Shown here one piece after another: positions 38,507 to 47,943 of a stretch of DNA of 64,000 nt. Position 1 is the stretch's first letter. Every line of letters begins with the position of its first letter. Source of the stretch: Pseudomonas sp. CFBP13508 (GTDB lineage Bacteria > Pseudomonadota > Gammaproteobacteria > Pseudomonadales > Pseudomonadaceae); assembly GCF_005233515.1 (NCBI RefSeq), contig NZ_QFZZ01000001.1, forward strand, positions 897,320 to 961,319. The letters run 5' to 3'. Under the pieces are notes generated by a model. That model was not told where the DNA came from. It saw only the letters and a program-made list of their open reading frames with translations, and ran no database searches. The position numbers and the translations under genes were made by a program.

Positions 38507-38549
38507 ACGCTTGGTTTTTGACCGGAGTCAGCGTAATTAACGGCTGGTC

Positions 38550-39575
38550 CTATTTAACCAGCCGCTTCTCCTTCGAAGGCCGATAACCGAAGTACGAGCT
38601 GTAGCACTTGCTGAAATGGCTCGGTGAGACAAACCCGCATGCCACCAGCACTTCCACCTGCGACAGTTCGGTGTGTTGCAGCAGGCGTCGTGCTTCGGTG
38701 ATACGCAGTTCCAGGTAATAGCGCTGCGGCGTGGTGCCCAGCTGTTCCTTGAACAAGCGCTCGAGCTGGCGCCGTGAGCGGCCGGCGTAGACCGCCAGTT
38801 GTTCCAGTTCCAGCGGTTCTTCGAGGTTGGCGTCCATCAGTTTGATCACTTCACGCAGCGGCGCGCTGACGCAGATATTTTCATCGGGTTTGATCCGCCG
38901 ATAGCGCGACTCCTCGAAAGCAAGGATGTCTTCGATGCCCTCGACCAAGGCCTTGCCGTGCAGGCCCTTGATCCAGTCCAGCGCCATGTGAAAGGCCCCG
39001 GAAGGGCTGGACGCAGTGAGGCGGTCGCGGTCGATCACATAGGGTTCGCTGCTGACATGGGTGCTCTTGGCGATTTCGGTCAGTGCCGGGCGATGTTCCG
39101 GGTGGATCGAGCAGCGATAGCCATCGAGCAAACCGGCGCGGCCGAGAAACCACGAGCCGTTCCACAATCCGGCCAGGCTCACGCCCCGCTCCGCCGCGGT
39201 CTTGAGCAAGCCGATGAATTCGTCACTGGCGCGCAGCTCGGTGCGATAACCACCGCACACTACCAGCAGGTCCAGCTCGTTAAGCGCAGCAGAATCCAGG
39301 CGCGCGTCGGGGCGGATGACCAGGCCCAGATCGCTGATCACCTCGCCATCTCCAAGGCCGAAGGTGCGCGACGAGAAAAGTCCCGGGCGTAGCAGGTTGG
39401 TGGTGACTACCGTGTCCAGCGCCTGGGTGAAGGCCGGCAGCGAAAAGTGTTCAAGCAAGAGAAAACCGGTGCGGGTCACGCCGGTGTTATCGGGGTTCTG
39501 TTCATTCAGATAGCGAAGGTTTTTGCCCTTCATGCCACCGCTGAATTGACGTCGTTCAATCAAGGTCGGGTCCAT
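38550..39575 (-). CDS. GlxA-family AraC-type regulator
   Basis: A 341-residue regulator with an N-terminal DJ-1/PfpI-like (class I amidotransferase-like) domain and a C-terminal AraC helix-turn-helix pair (LELEQLAVYAGRSRRQLERL and VLVACGFVSPSHFSKCY). The GlxA group in Pseudomonas includes GbdR, CdhR and ArgR, which control betaine, carnitine and arginine use. The usual Cys of the amidotransferase elbow is replaced: GLWNGSWFL, so it is a ligand sensor and not an enzyme. The effector is unknown. A later ATG at 39533 (MKGKNLRYL) is an alternative start. Confidence 0.88.
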   Translation of the reverse strand: MDPTLIERRQFSGGMKGKNLRYLNEQNPDNTGVTRTGFLLLEHFSLPAFTQALDTVVTTNLLRPGLFSSRTFGLGDGEVISDLGLVIRPDARLDSAALNELDLLVVCGGYRTELRASDEFIGLLKTAAERGVSLAGLWNGSWFLGRAGLLDGYRCSIHPEHRPALTEIAKSTHVSSEPYVIDRDRLTASSPSGAFHMALDWIKGLHGKALVEGIEDILAFEESRYRRIKPDENICVSAPLREVIKLMDANLEEPLELEQLAVYAGRSRRQLERLFKEQLGTTPQRYYLELRITEARRLLQHTELSQVEVLVACGFVSPSHFSKCYSSYFGYRPSKEKRLVK

Positions 39576-39667
39576 CGGTCGTTGTTATGCGCCGATAGTT
39601 GGCTTGATCCAGCAAAGAGTCAATCACGCCTGCGCAGCGCGTGATCGACTGCTACTCCGCTGTCGCT

Positions 39668-40828
39668 TCAGAGCACCGAGAAAACCCCGGCACCGAGTCG
39701 TCCTTCCAGACGGCCACACAGCACGTAATGTTGATAGCCGCTGCTGAACGAACCGTTGGAAACCGCCACCCTGACGTCGTCATTCAAGCGAAGGTATTGG
39801 GCTTCATCGAAGTCCTCGGCACTGACCTCACCCGCGCGGCCCAGTTGCAGGCTGTCGATGGCCAGCCCCTGACTGTTGAGGCGTTCGAAGTCGACGATGC
39901 GATTGACCGCATGCCGCTCCAGAACGCCCTGATTCGGAAACATCGAATAGATGTGCAGGCCTTTCGAGGCGCAGCGGTTGCACATATCGACACAGTTCTG
40001 CTGTGTGGATTTGCGCCGCGTCAGTTCATCGAGCGGCATGTCGAGGTACTTGCCGACCTGGTATTCGGTCTGGTTGAAGATGGTGCAACACAGGACGGTA
40101 TTGCCATTGCAGTCGATCACCAGCCAGTCATCCTTGAGCATGCAGGCTTGCTTGGGATAATGCTGAACGACGTTGATCAGGTCATCGTAAGGCGGCAGTG
40201 CAAGGCGTGTCAGGGTCTCATGGTCGGTTGGCGTGACAGACGGATCGCGCTCGACAATCGCCAGGGCTTTCTCCAGCGGCATCATCACCGAATAGCCCGT
40301 GGTAAAGACAAAGCCGAGACGCTCACTGAACCCGCGCATCAAGGCTTCTTCGTCAATGTTGTCCAGATAACGGTGGTAATAGACATCGACCCGGGTCTTG
40401 AGCCCCAGCCGTTGCTTGATCTCGTGCAGGGCGAGCATGTTCTGCTTCACAACTTCGATATCGCCGCCGGCATGGCCCTTCTTGTAGGTTTCCTGATGAA
40501 ACCCTGACAGCGAGATACGGAAATAGGCCGGCTCGGCCAACAGCGCCTTTTCCATATTTTTCGAAAGATTCAAATTGGTGCTGATGCCGCTGGCCATGCC
40601 GGCGGCATTGATGATCTCGATGAACTCGCCGATCTTCGGATGAACCAATGGCTCGGTCCAGTTATACAGGAAGATCGAACGCACGCCCTCTGCCTTGGCC
40701 TTCTCGACGATCTGGCGGAACATCTCCAGTTGCATCGATTTCTTGTAATTGAGGTTTTCCGAGTTGCCCATCGGACACGAAGGACAGCTCAGATTGCAGG
40801 CACCAACAATATCGATATACATGTTCAT
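39668..40828 (-). CDS. Orphan radical SAM/SPASM protein with C-terminal repeat unit
   Basis: A 386-residue protein. The radical SAM cluster motif is C11-x3-C15-x2-C18 (ACNLSCPSCP) almost at the N-terminus, and SPASM-type cysteines follow at IDCNGNTVLCCTIFN and NCVDMCNRCASKG. The last 45 residues (FDEAQYLRLNDDVRVAVSNG, then YQHYVLCGRLEGR) match a short unit often attached to glycan-modifying or calcium-binding repeat proteins (YL..NPDV..AV..G....G..HY...G..EGR). No peptide precursor, glycosyltransferase or transporter is adjacent. The reaction is unknown. GGAG lies upstream of the ATG pair MNM. Confidence 0.85.
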   Translation of the reverse strand: MNMYIDIVGACNLSCPSCPMGNSENLNYKKSMQLEMFRQIVEKAKAEGVRSIFLYNWTEPLVHPKIGEFIEIINAAGMASGISTNLNLSKNMEKALLAEPAYFRISLSGFHQETYKKGHAGGDIEVVKQNMLALHEIKQRLGLKTRVDVYYHRYLDNIDEEALMRGFSERLGFVFTTGYSVMMPLEKALAIVERDPSVTPTDHETLTRLALPPYDDLINVVQHYPKQACMLKDDWLVIDCNGNTVLCCTIFNQTEYQVGKYLDMPLDELTRRKSTQQNCVDMCNRCASKGLHIYSMFPNQGVLERHAVNRIVDFERLNSQGLAIDSLQLGRAGEVSAEDFDEAQYLRLNDDVRVAVSNGSFSSGYQHYVLCGRLEGRLGAGVFSVL

Positions 40829-40951
40829 TGCAGGCGAAGCTCCTTGATGGGAACACCACGCATCTCATCACTGCATGGGTTCCGGCCGTCGCTTGTGTTG
40901 GAATTTTGACGGCTGTGCGGCACCAGCAAGCAATAACTGCACCATGTGAAG

Positions 40952-41845
40952 CTATGCCATCAAGTGCACGATCCAATCGATAAATACCCGCAGCTTGAGG
41001 CTCACGTGTCGATTGGGCGGATAGGCCAGATAAAGCGGCATCGATTCAAGTTGCCAGCCTTCAAACAATTGCACCAACTCGCCACGCGCCACATGGGCGT
41101 CAGACATATACGTTGGCAACCACAACACGCCCATGCCGGCCAGCCCCGCCGCCAGATAGGCGTTGCCGTCATCCACCGCAAGCACATGCCGGCCCTTGAT
41201 GTGCAACTGCTCAGCACCGTTGTGCAAGGCGTAGGGCAAAGGTTTGCCGGTGCGCGCCCAGAGGAAAGCGACCACGCGGTGATGGGAGTCTTGCAGTTCC
41301 AGCGGATGCTCAGGCGTCCCTTCGCGGGCCAGATATGCCGGCGCGGCGAAAACACCCAAGGGCAGGTCGGCGATCTTGCGCGCCATCAACGATTGATCGA
41401 GCAGCTCGCCGCCGCGCACCACGCAATCGACGTTCTCATCGATGATGTCGACGATGCGGTCGCTGACGCCCATGTCGATCTGGATGTCCGGGTAGCGCGC
41501 ATGAAAATCCGGCAAGGCCGGCACCAGAATCAGCCGCGCGAACGGGCTGGGTACGTCGATGCGCAAGCGTCCACGTGGCCGTGCAGCGGCGCCGGGCAGG
41601 CTGGTTTCGGCGTCGTCCATGTCGGCCAGCAGCTTGATCACCCGCTCGTAATACGCCGCGCCATCGGCGGTGACGTTGACCTTGCGCGTGGTGCGGTTGA
41701 GCAGCTTGACCCGCAGCCGCGCCTCCAGTTGCTGGACCAGTTGCGTCACCGTGGTCTTGCCCATGTGCAAGGTTTCGGCAGCCTTGGTGAAACTGCCCGC
41801 CTCGACCACCCGGGCAAAGGCCTGCATCGCATCGAACCGGTCCAT
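40952..41845 (-). CDS. LysR-family regulator
   Basis: A 297-residue regulator of the CrgA-like branch (MDRFDAMQAFARVVEAGSFT, HMGKTTVTQLVQQLE), with a substrate domain from about 90. I choose the ATG at 41845, preceded by GAGGGG. It is divergent from a RidA-like gene, 114 bases away, the likely target. The inducer is unknown. Confidence 0.9.
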   Translation of the reverse strand: MDRFDAMQAFARVVEAGSFTKAAETLHMGKTTVTQLVQQLEARLRVKLLNRTTRKVNVTADGAAYYERVIKLLADMDDAETSLPGAAARPRGRLRIDVPSPFARLILVPALPDFHARYPDIQIDMGVSDRIVDIIDENVDCVVRGGELLDQSLMARKIADLPLGVFAAPAYLAREGTPEHPLELQDSHHRVVAFLWARTGKPLPYALHNGAEQLHIKGRHVLAVDDGNAYLAAGLAGMGVLWLPTYMSDAHVARGELVQLFEGWQLESMPLYLAYPPNRHVSLKLRVFIDWIVHLMA

Positions 41846-41959
41846 CCGCGCCCCTCGATTGTTTGGAATCTGCAAACAGTGAACGCCAAGCTTGCGCGTT
41901 TATCCGCGCACTGCAAATACCTAAAGTCGTTCCCATCAACCCCTGATGGAGTCAGCCCC

Positions 41960-42358
41960 ATGTCCAAGCGCGATGTAGTGTTCCCACCCGCCCGCCATGC
42001 CTTGTATGAGCGTCACCGTTACTCTCCGGCGATTCGCTCCAACGGTTTCCTGTTTGTCTCCGGACAAGTCGGCAGCCGTGAGGATGGCTCGCCCGAGGCC
42101 GATCTGCGCGATCAGGTGCGCACCGCCTTCAACAACCTCAACGCGATCCTCGCTGCGGCCGGTTGCAGCTTCGATGATGCGGTGGATGTCACCGTGTTCA
42201 TGGTCGATCCGCACTCGACGTTCGAAACGATCTGGACTGTGGTGCCGGAGTTCTGGGGCGAAGCGCCGTTTCCGACCATCACAGCTGTCGGCGTGACCTG
42301 GCTGGCGGGTTTCGATTTCGAGATCAAGGTGATTGCCAGACTGCCCGAAGCGGCTTGA
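41960..42358 (+). CDS. RidA-like protein without the catalytic arginine
   Basis: A 132-residue protein of the YjgF/RidA superfamily (SNGFLFVSGQVG, VDVTVFMVDP). The arginine needed for imine deaminase activity (PVRAAVGV in the paralogue at 33670) is replaced here: PTITAVGVTWL, with Ile at that position. It belongs to another Rid subfamily and probably acts in a catabolic step, not general imine removal. GGAGTCAGCCCC precedes the ATG; the divergent LysR gene probably controls it. Confidence 0.88.
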   Translation: MSKRDVVFPPARHALYERHRYSPAIRSNGFLFVSGQVGSREDGSPEADLRDQVRTAFNNLNAILAAAGCSFDDAVDVTVFMVDPHSTFETIWTVVPEFWGEAPFPTITAVGVTWLAGFDFEIKVIARLPEAA

Positions 42359-42515
42359 CCGCAACCGCACATAAACAGACACAACGCGCCGGCACGGAGG
42401 CTGGCCAATCTCATCGCGAATGCGTATAACCTCGCCGTTTCGTCTACCCTGACGTGGCGCGCCGTTGACAACCGGTGGCCCTTCGAATGTTGACGCTTAC
42501 GAAACGGAGAATTCT

Positions 42516-43379
42516 ATGTTCAAGCGTACCCTCGCCCTCACCGCCGGTCTGGCCCTGTCCTTTTCTGCCCTGATAGCGCAAGCCGCAGATGTCCTGCGCG
42601 TCAGCGCGATTCCCGACGAAGCCCCGACCGAGTTGCTGCGCAAGTTCGAACCGCTGGGCGCCTACCTTGAGCAGCAGTTGGGCATGAAGGTGCAGTTTGT
42701 GCCTGTCGCCGACTACCCGGCCGTGGTTGAAGCCCTGGCCACCGATCGCCTCGACATGGCCTGGCTCGGCGGTTTCACTTTTGTGCAAGCTCGATTGAAG
42801 ACCGACGCCACCACGCCAGTGATCCCACTGGTGCAGCGCGAGCAGGATGCGCAGTTCACCAGCAAATTCATCACCGCCGACCCGAACGTGAAAAGCCTCG
42901 CCGACCTTAAGGGCAAGACCTTCGCGTTCGGTTCGGTGTCGTCCACCTCCGGCAGCCTCATGCCGCGCTACTTCATGCTGAAAAACGACGGCATCAAACC
43001 TGAGGGCTTCTTCAGCCGCGTCGCCTACTCCGGCGCGCATGACGCCACCGTTGCCTGGGTGCAGGCCGGCAAGGTCGATGCCGGGGTGTTGAATGCCAGC
43101 GTCTGGCAGAAACTGGTCGACGCCGGCAAGGTCGACACCAGCAAAGTCAAAGTCTTCGCCACCACCCCTACCTACTTCGATTACAACTGGACCGTGCGCG
43201 GCACCCTTGATCCGAAGCTGGCCGCGAAGATCAAGCAAGCCTTCCTCGACCTCGACCCGGCCAATCCTGAGCAGAAGAAGATCCTCGATCTGCAGGCCGC
43301 CAGTCGCTTCATCGAGACCAAGCCCGAGAACTACAAGGGCATCGAGGAAGCCGCCCGCGCTGCCGAATTGCTGAAATGA
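42516..43379 (+). CDS. PhnD-like ABC substrate-binding protein, possibly selenate
   Basis: A 287-residue periplasmic protein with a signal peptide (cleavage after IAQA). The fold and motifs (VSAIPDEAPTELLRKFEPLG, DMAWLGGFTFVQA, FAFGSVSSTSGSLMPRYFML) are those of the PhnD/PtxB phosphonate-phosphite family. Pseudomonas members of this type are annotated as putative selenate-binding proteins; the substrate remains inferred. It opens a four-gene operon, with an ATGA overlap to the ATPase gene. Confidence 0.85.
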   Translation: MFKRTLALTAGLALSFSALIAQAADVLRVSAIPDEAPTELLRKFEPLGAYLEQQLGMKVQFVPVADYPAVVEALATDRLDMAWLGGFTFVQARLKTDATTPVIPLVQREQDAQFTSKFITADPNVKSLADLKGKTFAFGSVSSTSGSLMPRYFMLKNDGIKPEGFFSRVAYSGAHDATVAWVQAGKVDAGVLNASVWQKLVDAGKVDTSKVKVFATTPTYFDYNWTVRGTLDPKLAAKIKQAFLDLDPANPEQKKILDLQAASRFIETKPENYKGIEEAARAAELLK

Positions 43380-44173
43380 CCCTACGCCTCACCCAGGGCA
43401 GCCTGCGCCATGCCAATGGCGTCGATGCCCTTCGTAACATCGACGTGCAGATTGGCGCTGGCGAACAGGTGGCGATCATCGGCCCGTCCGGCGCGGGCAA
43501 GTCGAGCCTGCTCAATCTGCTGGCGACTGCGCTCAAGCCCAGCAGTGGCGACATCGAAGTGCTCGGCGAACGCGCCTGGCACTTGTCGGCTCACCAGCGT
43601 CAACGCCTGCGTGCGCGCATCGGTCTGGTGCATCAGGCGCCGCCGATTCCGCCGCGTCAGCGGGTGATTACGGCGGTGCTGGCCGGCAAGCTCGGTCAGT
43701 GGAGTCTGGGCAAAAGTCTGCTGAACCTGCTGCATCCGCTGGATGTGGCGGGCGCCCGCGCGGCGTTGGCGCGACTGGATCTGGGCGACAAGCTGTTCGC
43801 CCATTGCCAGCAATTGTCCGGCGGGCAATTGCAGCGCGTCGGCATTGCGCGGGTGCTGTATCAGGCGCCGGAAATATTGCTCGCCGACGAACCGGTTTCG
43901 GCGATGGACCCGGTGCTTGCCGGCCACACGCTGTCGATCCTGTCGCGCCATGCCCGGGAGCACAACGTCACGCTGGTGGCGAGTCTGCACGCGGTAGATC
44001 TGGCGCTGGCGCACTTTCCACGGATCATTGGCTTGCGCGACGGGCAGATTCTTTTTGATTGCCCATCCGATCAAGTCAGCCGCGACAAGCTCGATGCGCT
44101 GTACGCCAATGAACAACTGCAATCGCCAGCGCCAGCGGTCGCGCCTTTGATTGTGCAGATTCCGCGATGCTGA
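43376..44173 (+). CDS. ABC transporter ATP-binding protein, PhnC-like
   Basis: A 265-residue ATPase with Walker A GPSGAGKSSL, Q-loop LVHQAPPIPP, signature LSGGQLQRVGIARVL, Walker B ILLADEPVSAMD and switch His in ASLHAVDLA. It overlaps the binding-protein stop by ATGA and the next permease start by seven bases. It energises the two permeases that follow. Confidence 0.92.
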   Translation: MTLRLTQGSLRHANGVDALRNIDVQIGAGEQVAIIGPSGAGKSSLLNLLATALKPSSGDIEVLGERAWHLSAHQRQRLRARIGLVHQAPPIPPRQRVITAVLAGKLGQWSLGKSLLNLLHPLDVAGARAALARLDLGDKLFAHCQQLSGGQLQRVGIARVLYQAPEILLADEPVSAMDPVLAGHTLSILSRHAREHNVTLVASLHAVDLALAHFPRIIGLRDGQILFDCPSDQVSRDKLDALYANEQLQSPAPAVAPLIVQIPRC

Positions 44174-44994
44174 AGGCCGATGCACGGGACCCGGCGGCGT
44201 GGCCGCGACTGTTGCTGACGCTGCTGGCGCTGGCTTTGCTGTGGCCGGGCATTCAGCTCAGTGAGCTGGACCTGGGCGTGCTGTTTCAGGCCGATAGCCA
44301 GAACGAAATGGGCCGTTTTGTATCGGCATTCTGGCCACCGGCGCACGATCAGGCGTTCCTGCAACTGCTGCTCAAAGCCACCCTGCAAACCTTGGCGATT
44401 GCCACAGCGGGAATGGCCCTGGCGTTGCTGCTGGCAGTGCCGGCAAGTCTGATCGCCAGTCGCGCGCTGTCGCTCTCGGCGGCGTCCCGGGGCGGCGTGC
44501 CGAGCCTGCCCGGGCGTTTGCTGCGCTGGCCGATTCGCGGTTTGCTGATCTTTTTGCGCAGCGTGCCGGAGATCGTCTGGGCGCTGTTGTTTGTGCGCGC
44601 GGTCGGCCTCGGGCCGGCGGCGGGCGTGCTGGCCATCGCCATCACCTACAGCGGTATGCTCGGCAAGGTTTACGCGGAGATCTTCGAATCCACCGACCAA
44701 CGCCCGGCGCACGCATTGTTGCAGGCCGGCAGCGGCCGACTGGCGGCATTTGCCTACGGCACGTTGCCGAATGTCGCCGCCGAACTGCTCTCGTACACGG
44801 TGTATCGCTGGGAGTGCGCAATCCGTGCCTCGGTGGTGATGGGCTTTGTCGGTGCCGGTGGACTGGGGCAGCAAATTGACCTGTCGATCCGCATGTTCGC
44901 CGGCGGTGAAGTCGCCAGCATGTTGCTGACGTTCCTGCTGCTGGTGCTGTGCGCCGATCAGCTCAGCCGCTTGCTGCGCTGGAGGCTGACATGA
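44167..44994 (+). CDS. ABC transporter permease, PhnE-like (first)
   Basis: A 275-residue inner-membrane protein with six predicted segments. The PhnE-type segment RSVPEIVWALLFVRAVGLGP and the EAA loop region (HALLQAGSGRLAAFAYGTLP) are present, ending in VMGFVGAGGLGQQID. It is about 35% similar by eye to the second permease, suggesting a heterodimeric channel. Confidence 0.9.
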   Translation: MLKADARDPAAWPRLLLTLLALALLWPGIQLSELDLGVLFQADSQNEMGRFVSAFWPPAHDQAFLQLLLKATLQTLAIATAGMALALLLAVPASLIASRALSLSAASRGGVPSLPGRLLRWPIRGLLIFLRSVPEIVWALLFVRAVGLGPAAGVLAIAITYSGMLGKVYAEIFESTDQRPAHALLQAGSGRLAAFAYGTLPNVAAELLSYTVYRWECAIRASVVMGFVGAGGLGQQIDLSIRMFAGGEVASMLLTFLLLVLCADQLSRLLRWRLT

Positions 44995-45758
44995 GGCGCC
45001 TGATCAACCTGCTGCTGATCGTCGTCATCGCATGTGCGGTGGTCGCGTCCTTTGCCTATCTGGAGCTGGATCTCGCCGAACTCGGCAGCGCCAATAGCCT
45101 CAAGCAGATGGGCAGTTATGTGCAGCGCTTTCTAAGTCCCGACTTGAGCGCCGGTTACCTGAAAGCCATCGCCCACGGTTCACTGGAAACCCTGGCCATG
45201 TCGGCCCTCGGCACCCTGCTCGCGGCACTGTTCGGCATTGTTCTGGCGCTGCCTGCCGCAGGGCGTTTCGGCTGGCCGCTGCAAAGTGCGGCGCGTCTGC
45301 TGCTCAACGGCTTGCGGGCGATTCCGGAGCTGGTCTGGGCGGCGCTGATGGTGCTTGCCGCCGGGCTCGGGCCGAACGCTGGCACCCTCGCCCTCGCCCT
45401 GCACACCACCGGCGTGCTCGGTCGGCTGTTCGCCGAAGCGCTGGAAAACACCCCGCCGCAACCCGCAGAAGCGATTCGCTTGCAGGGCGGCAATCCGCTT
45501 CTCGCGTTCTGCTACGGCACCCTGCCGAACCTCGCCCCGCAACTGCTCGCCTACTGCCTGTATCGCTGGGAAAACAACATCCGCATGGCCAGCGTGCTGG
45601 GTTTTGTTGGCGCCGGCGGGCTGGGCCAGATGCTGTATGTCAGTCTCAGTCTGTTCCAGGAAGCCCAGGCCAGTACGGTGATTCTGGCGATGCTGTTGCT
45701 GGTGTTTCTGGTTGATTGGTTGAGCGCCTGGAGCCGGCAGCGTTGGGTCAAAGCGTAG
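44991..45758 (+). CDS. ABC transporter permease, PhnE-like (second)
   Basis: A 255-residue paralogue of the preceding permease: LRAIPELVWAALMVLAAGLG, AIRLQGGNPLLAFCYGTLP and VLGFVGAGGLGQMLY match the same positions. The start overlaps the previous stop (ATGA). It ends the operon 42516-45758. Confidence 0.9.
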   Translation: MRRLINLLLIVVIACAVVASFAYLELDLAELGSANSLKQMGSYVQRFLSPDLSAGYLKAIAHGSLETLAMSALGTLLAALFGIVLALPAAGRFGWPLQSAARLLLNGLRAIPELVWAALMVLAAGLGPNAGTLALALHTTGVLGRLFAEALENTPPQPAEAIRLQGGNPLLAFCYGTLPNLAPQLLAYCLYRWENNIRMASVLGFVGAGGLGQMLYVSLSLFQEAQASTVILAMLLLVFLVDWLSAWSRQRWVKA

Positions 45759-45936
45759 GCCGAGTGGATATCTGGCAAAAGCTGATTATGCTTCAGGAAA
45801 CCTTGCAGCCCTGCGAGGCGGTCAGACTGTGCAAGCTTCACGCTAGAGCAACGGCGGCAGATGCCAACGGGCCAGAGTGCGACAGGCAGTAACGGGGGAC
45901 TCCGGCCTACAACAATAAGCACGACGGAGAACACCC

Positions 45937-47616
45937 ATGGCCACAATCGACACAGCATCCACCGGCACGCCACCGCGCAGCGGCGGCATCACCAGGGAGG
46001 AGCGCAAGGTCATCTTCGCCTCCTCGCTGGGCACGGTTTTCGAGTGGTACGACTTTTACCTCTACGGCTCACTGGCGGCGATCATCGCCAAGCACTTCTT
46101 CGCCGGCGTCAACGAAACCACCGCGTTCATCTTTGCCCTGCTGGCCTTCGCCGCCGGGTTTGCGGTGCGGCCGTTCGGCGCTATCGTCTTCGGGCGCTTG
46201 GGCGACATGATCGGGCGCAAGCACACGTTTCTGATCACCATCGTGATCATGGGCGTGTCGACGGCAATCGTCGGTTTGCTGCCCGGCTACGCGACCATTG
46301 GCGTCGCCGCCCCGGTCATCCTCATCACCCTGCGTCTGCTGCAAGGCCTGGCGCTGGGCGGGGAATACGGCGGCGCGGCGACCTACGTGGCCGAGCACGC
46401 ACCACGTAATCGCCGTGGCTTTTTCACCTCGTGGATTCAAACTACCGCCACCCTCGGTCTGTTCATGTCGTTGCTGGTGATTCTTGCCTGCCGCACTGCG
46501 CTGGGCACAGAAGCGTTCGAGGCGTGGGGCTGGCGGATTCCGTTTCTGCTGTCGATCATTCTGCTGGCCGTGTCGGTGTACATCCGCCTGCAACTGAGCG
46601 AGTCGCCGGTATTCCAGAAAATGAAGGACGAAGGCAAGGCCTCGAAAGCGCCGCTGACCGAATCCTTCGCACGCTGGGACAACCTCAAAGTGGTGATCAT
46701 GTCGCTGCTCGGCGGTACCGCAGGGCAAGCTGTGGTCTGGTAAACCGGGCAGTTCTATGCGCTGTTCTTCCTTCTGCAAACCCTGAAGATCGACGCGCAG
46801 ACCGCCAACCTGCTGATCGCCGGTTCGCTGTTGATCGGCACACCGTTCTTCGTGATTTTCGGCAGCCTGTCCGATCGCATCGGGCGCAAGCCGATCATCA
46901 TGGCTGGCTGCATTCTCGCGGCGCTGACTTACTTCCCGATCTTTACTGCGCTGACCCAGTACGGCAATCCGGACGTGTTCGTCGCGCAGGAAAAAAATCC
47001 GGTCAAGGTGATCGCCAACCCTGATCAGTGCTCGTTCCAGTTCGATCCGGTGGGCAAGGCCAGATTCACCAGCTCCTGCGACCTGGCGAAAACCCTGCTG
47101 GCGAAACGGGCGATCCCGTACGAGAACGTCGCCGCAGAACCGAACACGGTGGCGCAGGTGCGCATCGGTGACCGCGTGGTCGAGAGCTTCGAAGGCAGCG
47201 CCCTCCCCGCCGCCGACTTCAAGACCCGCAACGACGCCTTCACCGCCAATCTCGCCGCGGCGCTGAAAGACGCCGGTTACCCGGAAAAAGCCGACCCGGC
47301 GAAAATCAACTATCCGATGATGCTGCTTCTGCTGACCGTCCTGGTGATCTACGTGACCATGGTTTATGGCCCGATCGCCGCGTGGCTGGTCGAACTGTTC
47401 CCGACGCGCATCCGCTACACCTCGATGTCGCTGCCCTACCACATCGGCAACGGCTGGTTCGGCGGTTTCCTGCCGACCGTGGCGTTCGCCATGGTCGCCG
47501 CCACCGGCGATATCTATTACGGGCTGTGGTACCCGATCGTCATTGCAGTGGCGACGGCGATACTTGGCACGTTCTTCCTGCCGGAAACCAAGGATCGCGA
47601 CATTCTCAAGGACTGA
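45937..47616 (+). pseudogene. MFS transporter gene interrupted by an in-frame stop
   Basis: Together the two halves form one metabolite:H+ symporter of about 559 codons. The frame opens at 45937 (ATGGCCACAATCG) and runs to TAA at 46741-46743, then continues in the same frame, with family sequence, to 47616. The break reads GQAVVW-stop-TGQFYALFFLLQTLK; related proteins have Tyr there, so a single TAC to TAA change explains it. The N-terminal half keeps GSLAAIIAKHFF and RLGDMIGRKHTF; the C-terminal half has an unusual loop of about 110 residues before KINYPMMLLLLTVLVIYVTM. No frameshift or other damage is seen, so the mutation is young, or a sequencing error. A 268-residue fragment is the only product expected. 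Confidence 0.88.
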
Positions 47617-47724
47617 AGAACGCCACTGTGCCCTCTCCTGCGCGAGAGGGCACTGGCGCTGAAAAATTTCGAACGTCTGCCGCCGCGCTGTCTCCAATAT
47701 GTACACCCACTGGAGGCCAGCACC

Positions 47725-47943
47725 ATGAATACCAACGACGACAAAACTCCCAACGCCCCACCCACCGATGCCAGCGGCAAACCGGTGAACGTGGTCGAGC
47801 GCGATCTGCAGGACCGCGACGGCAAGACCGAAGGCGTGGACAAGGTCATCACGCCCTCTTCCACTCGGGTCAAAGAGCAGGAAGCGCAAGAGCTGCAGCG
47901 TAAGGTCGATGAGATCGAGCGTAAGGTGGCTGATGGTAATTAA
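47725..47943 (+). CDS. Small hydrophilic hypothetical protein, 72 aa
   Basis: Starts MNTNDDKTPNAPPTDASGKP and ends with a short predicted helix (VKEQEAQELQRKVDEIERKV). It has no membrane segment and looks partly disordered. The start follows TGGAGGCCAGCACC. Family not recognised. Confidence 0.65.
   Translation: MNTNDDKTPNAPPTDASGKPVNVVERDLQDRDGKTEGVDKVITPSSTRVKEQEAQELQRKVDEIERKVADGN

Noticed and set aside
40829..40951. Precursor peptide gene for the radical SAM enzyme
   Set aside because: The short frames here and on the other strand lack ribosome sites and any leader-core pattern.
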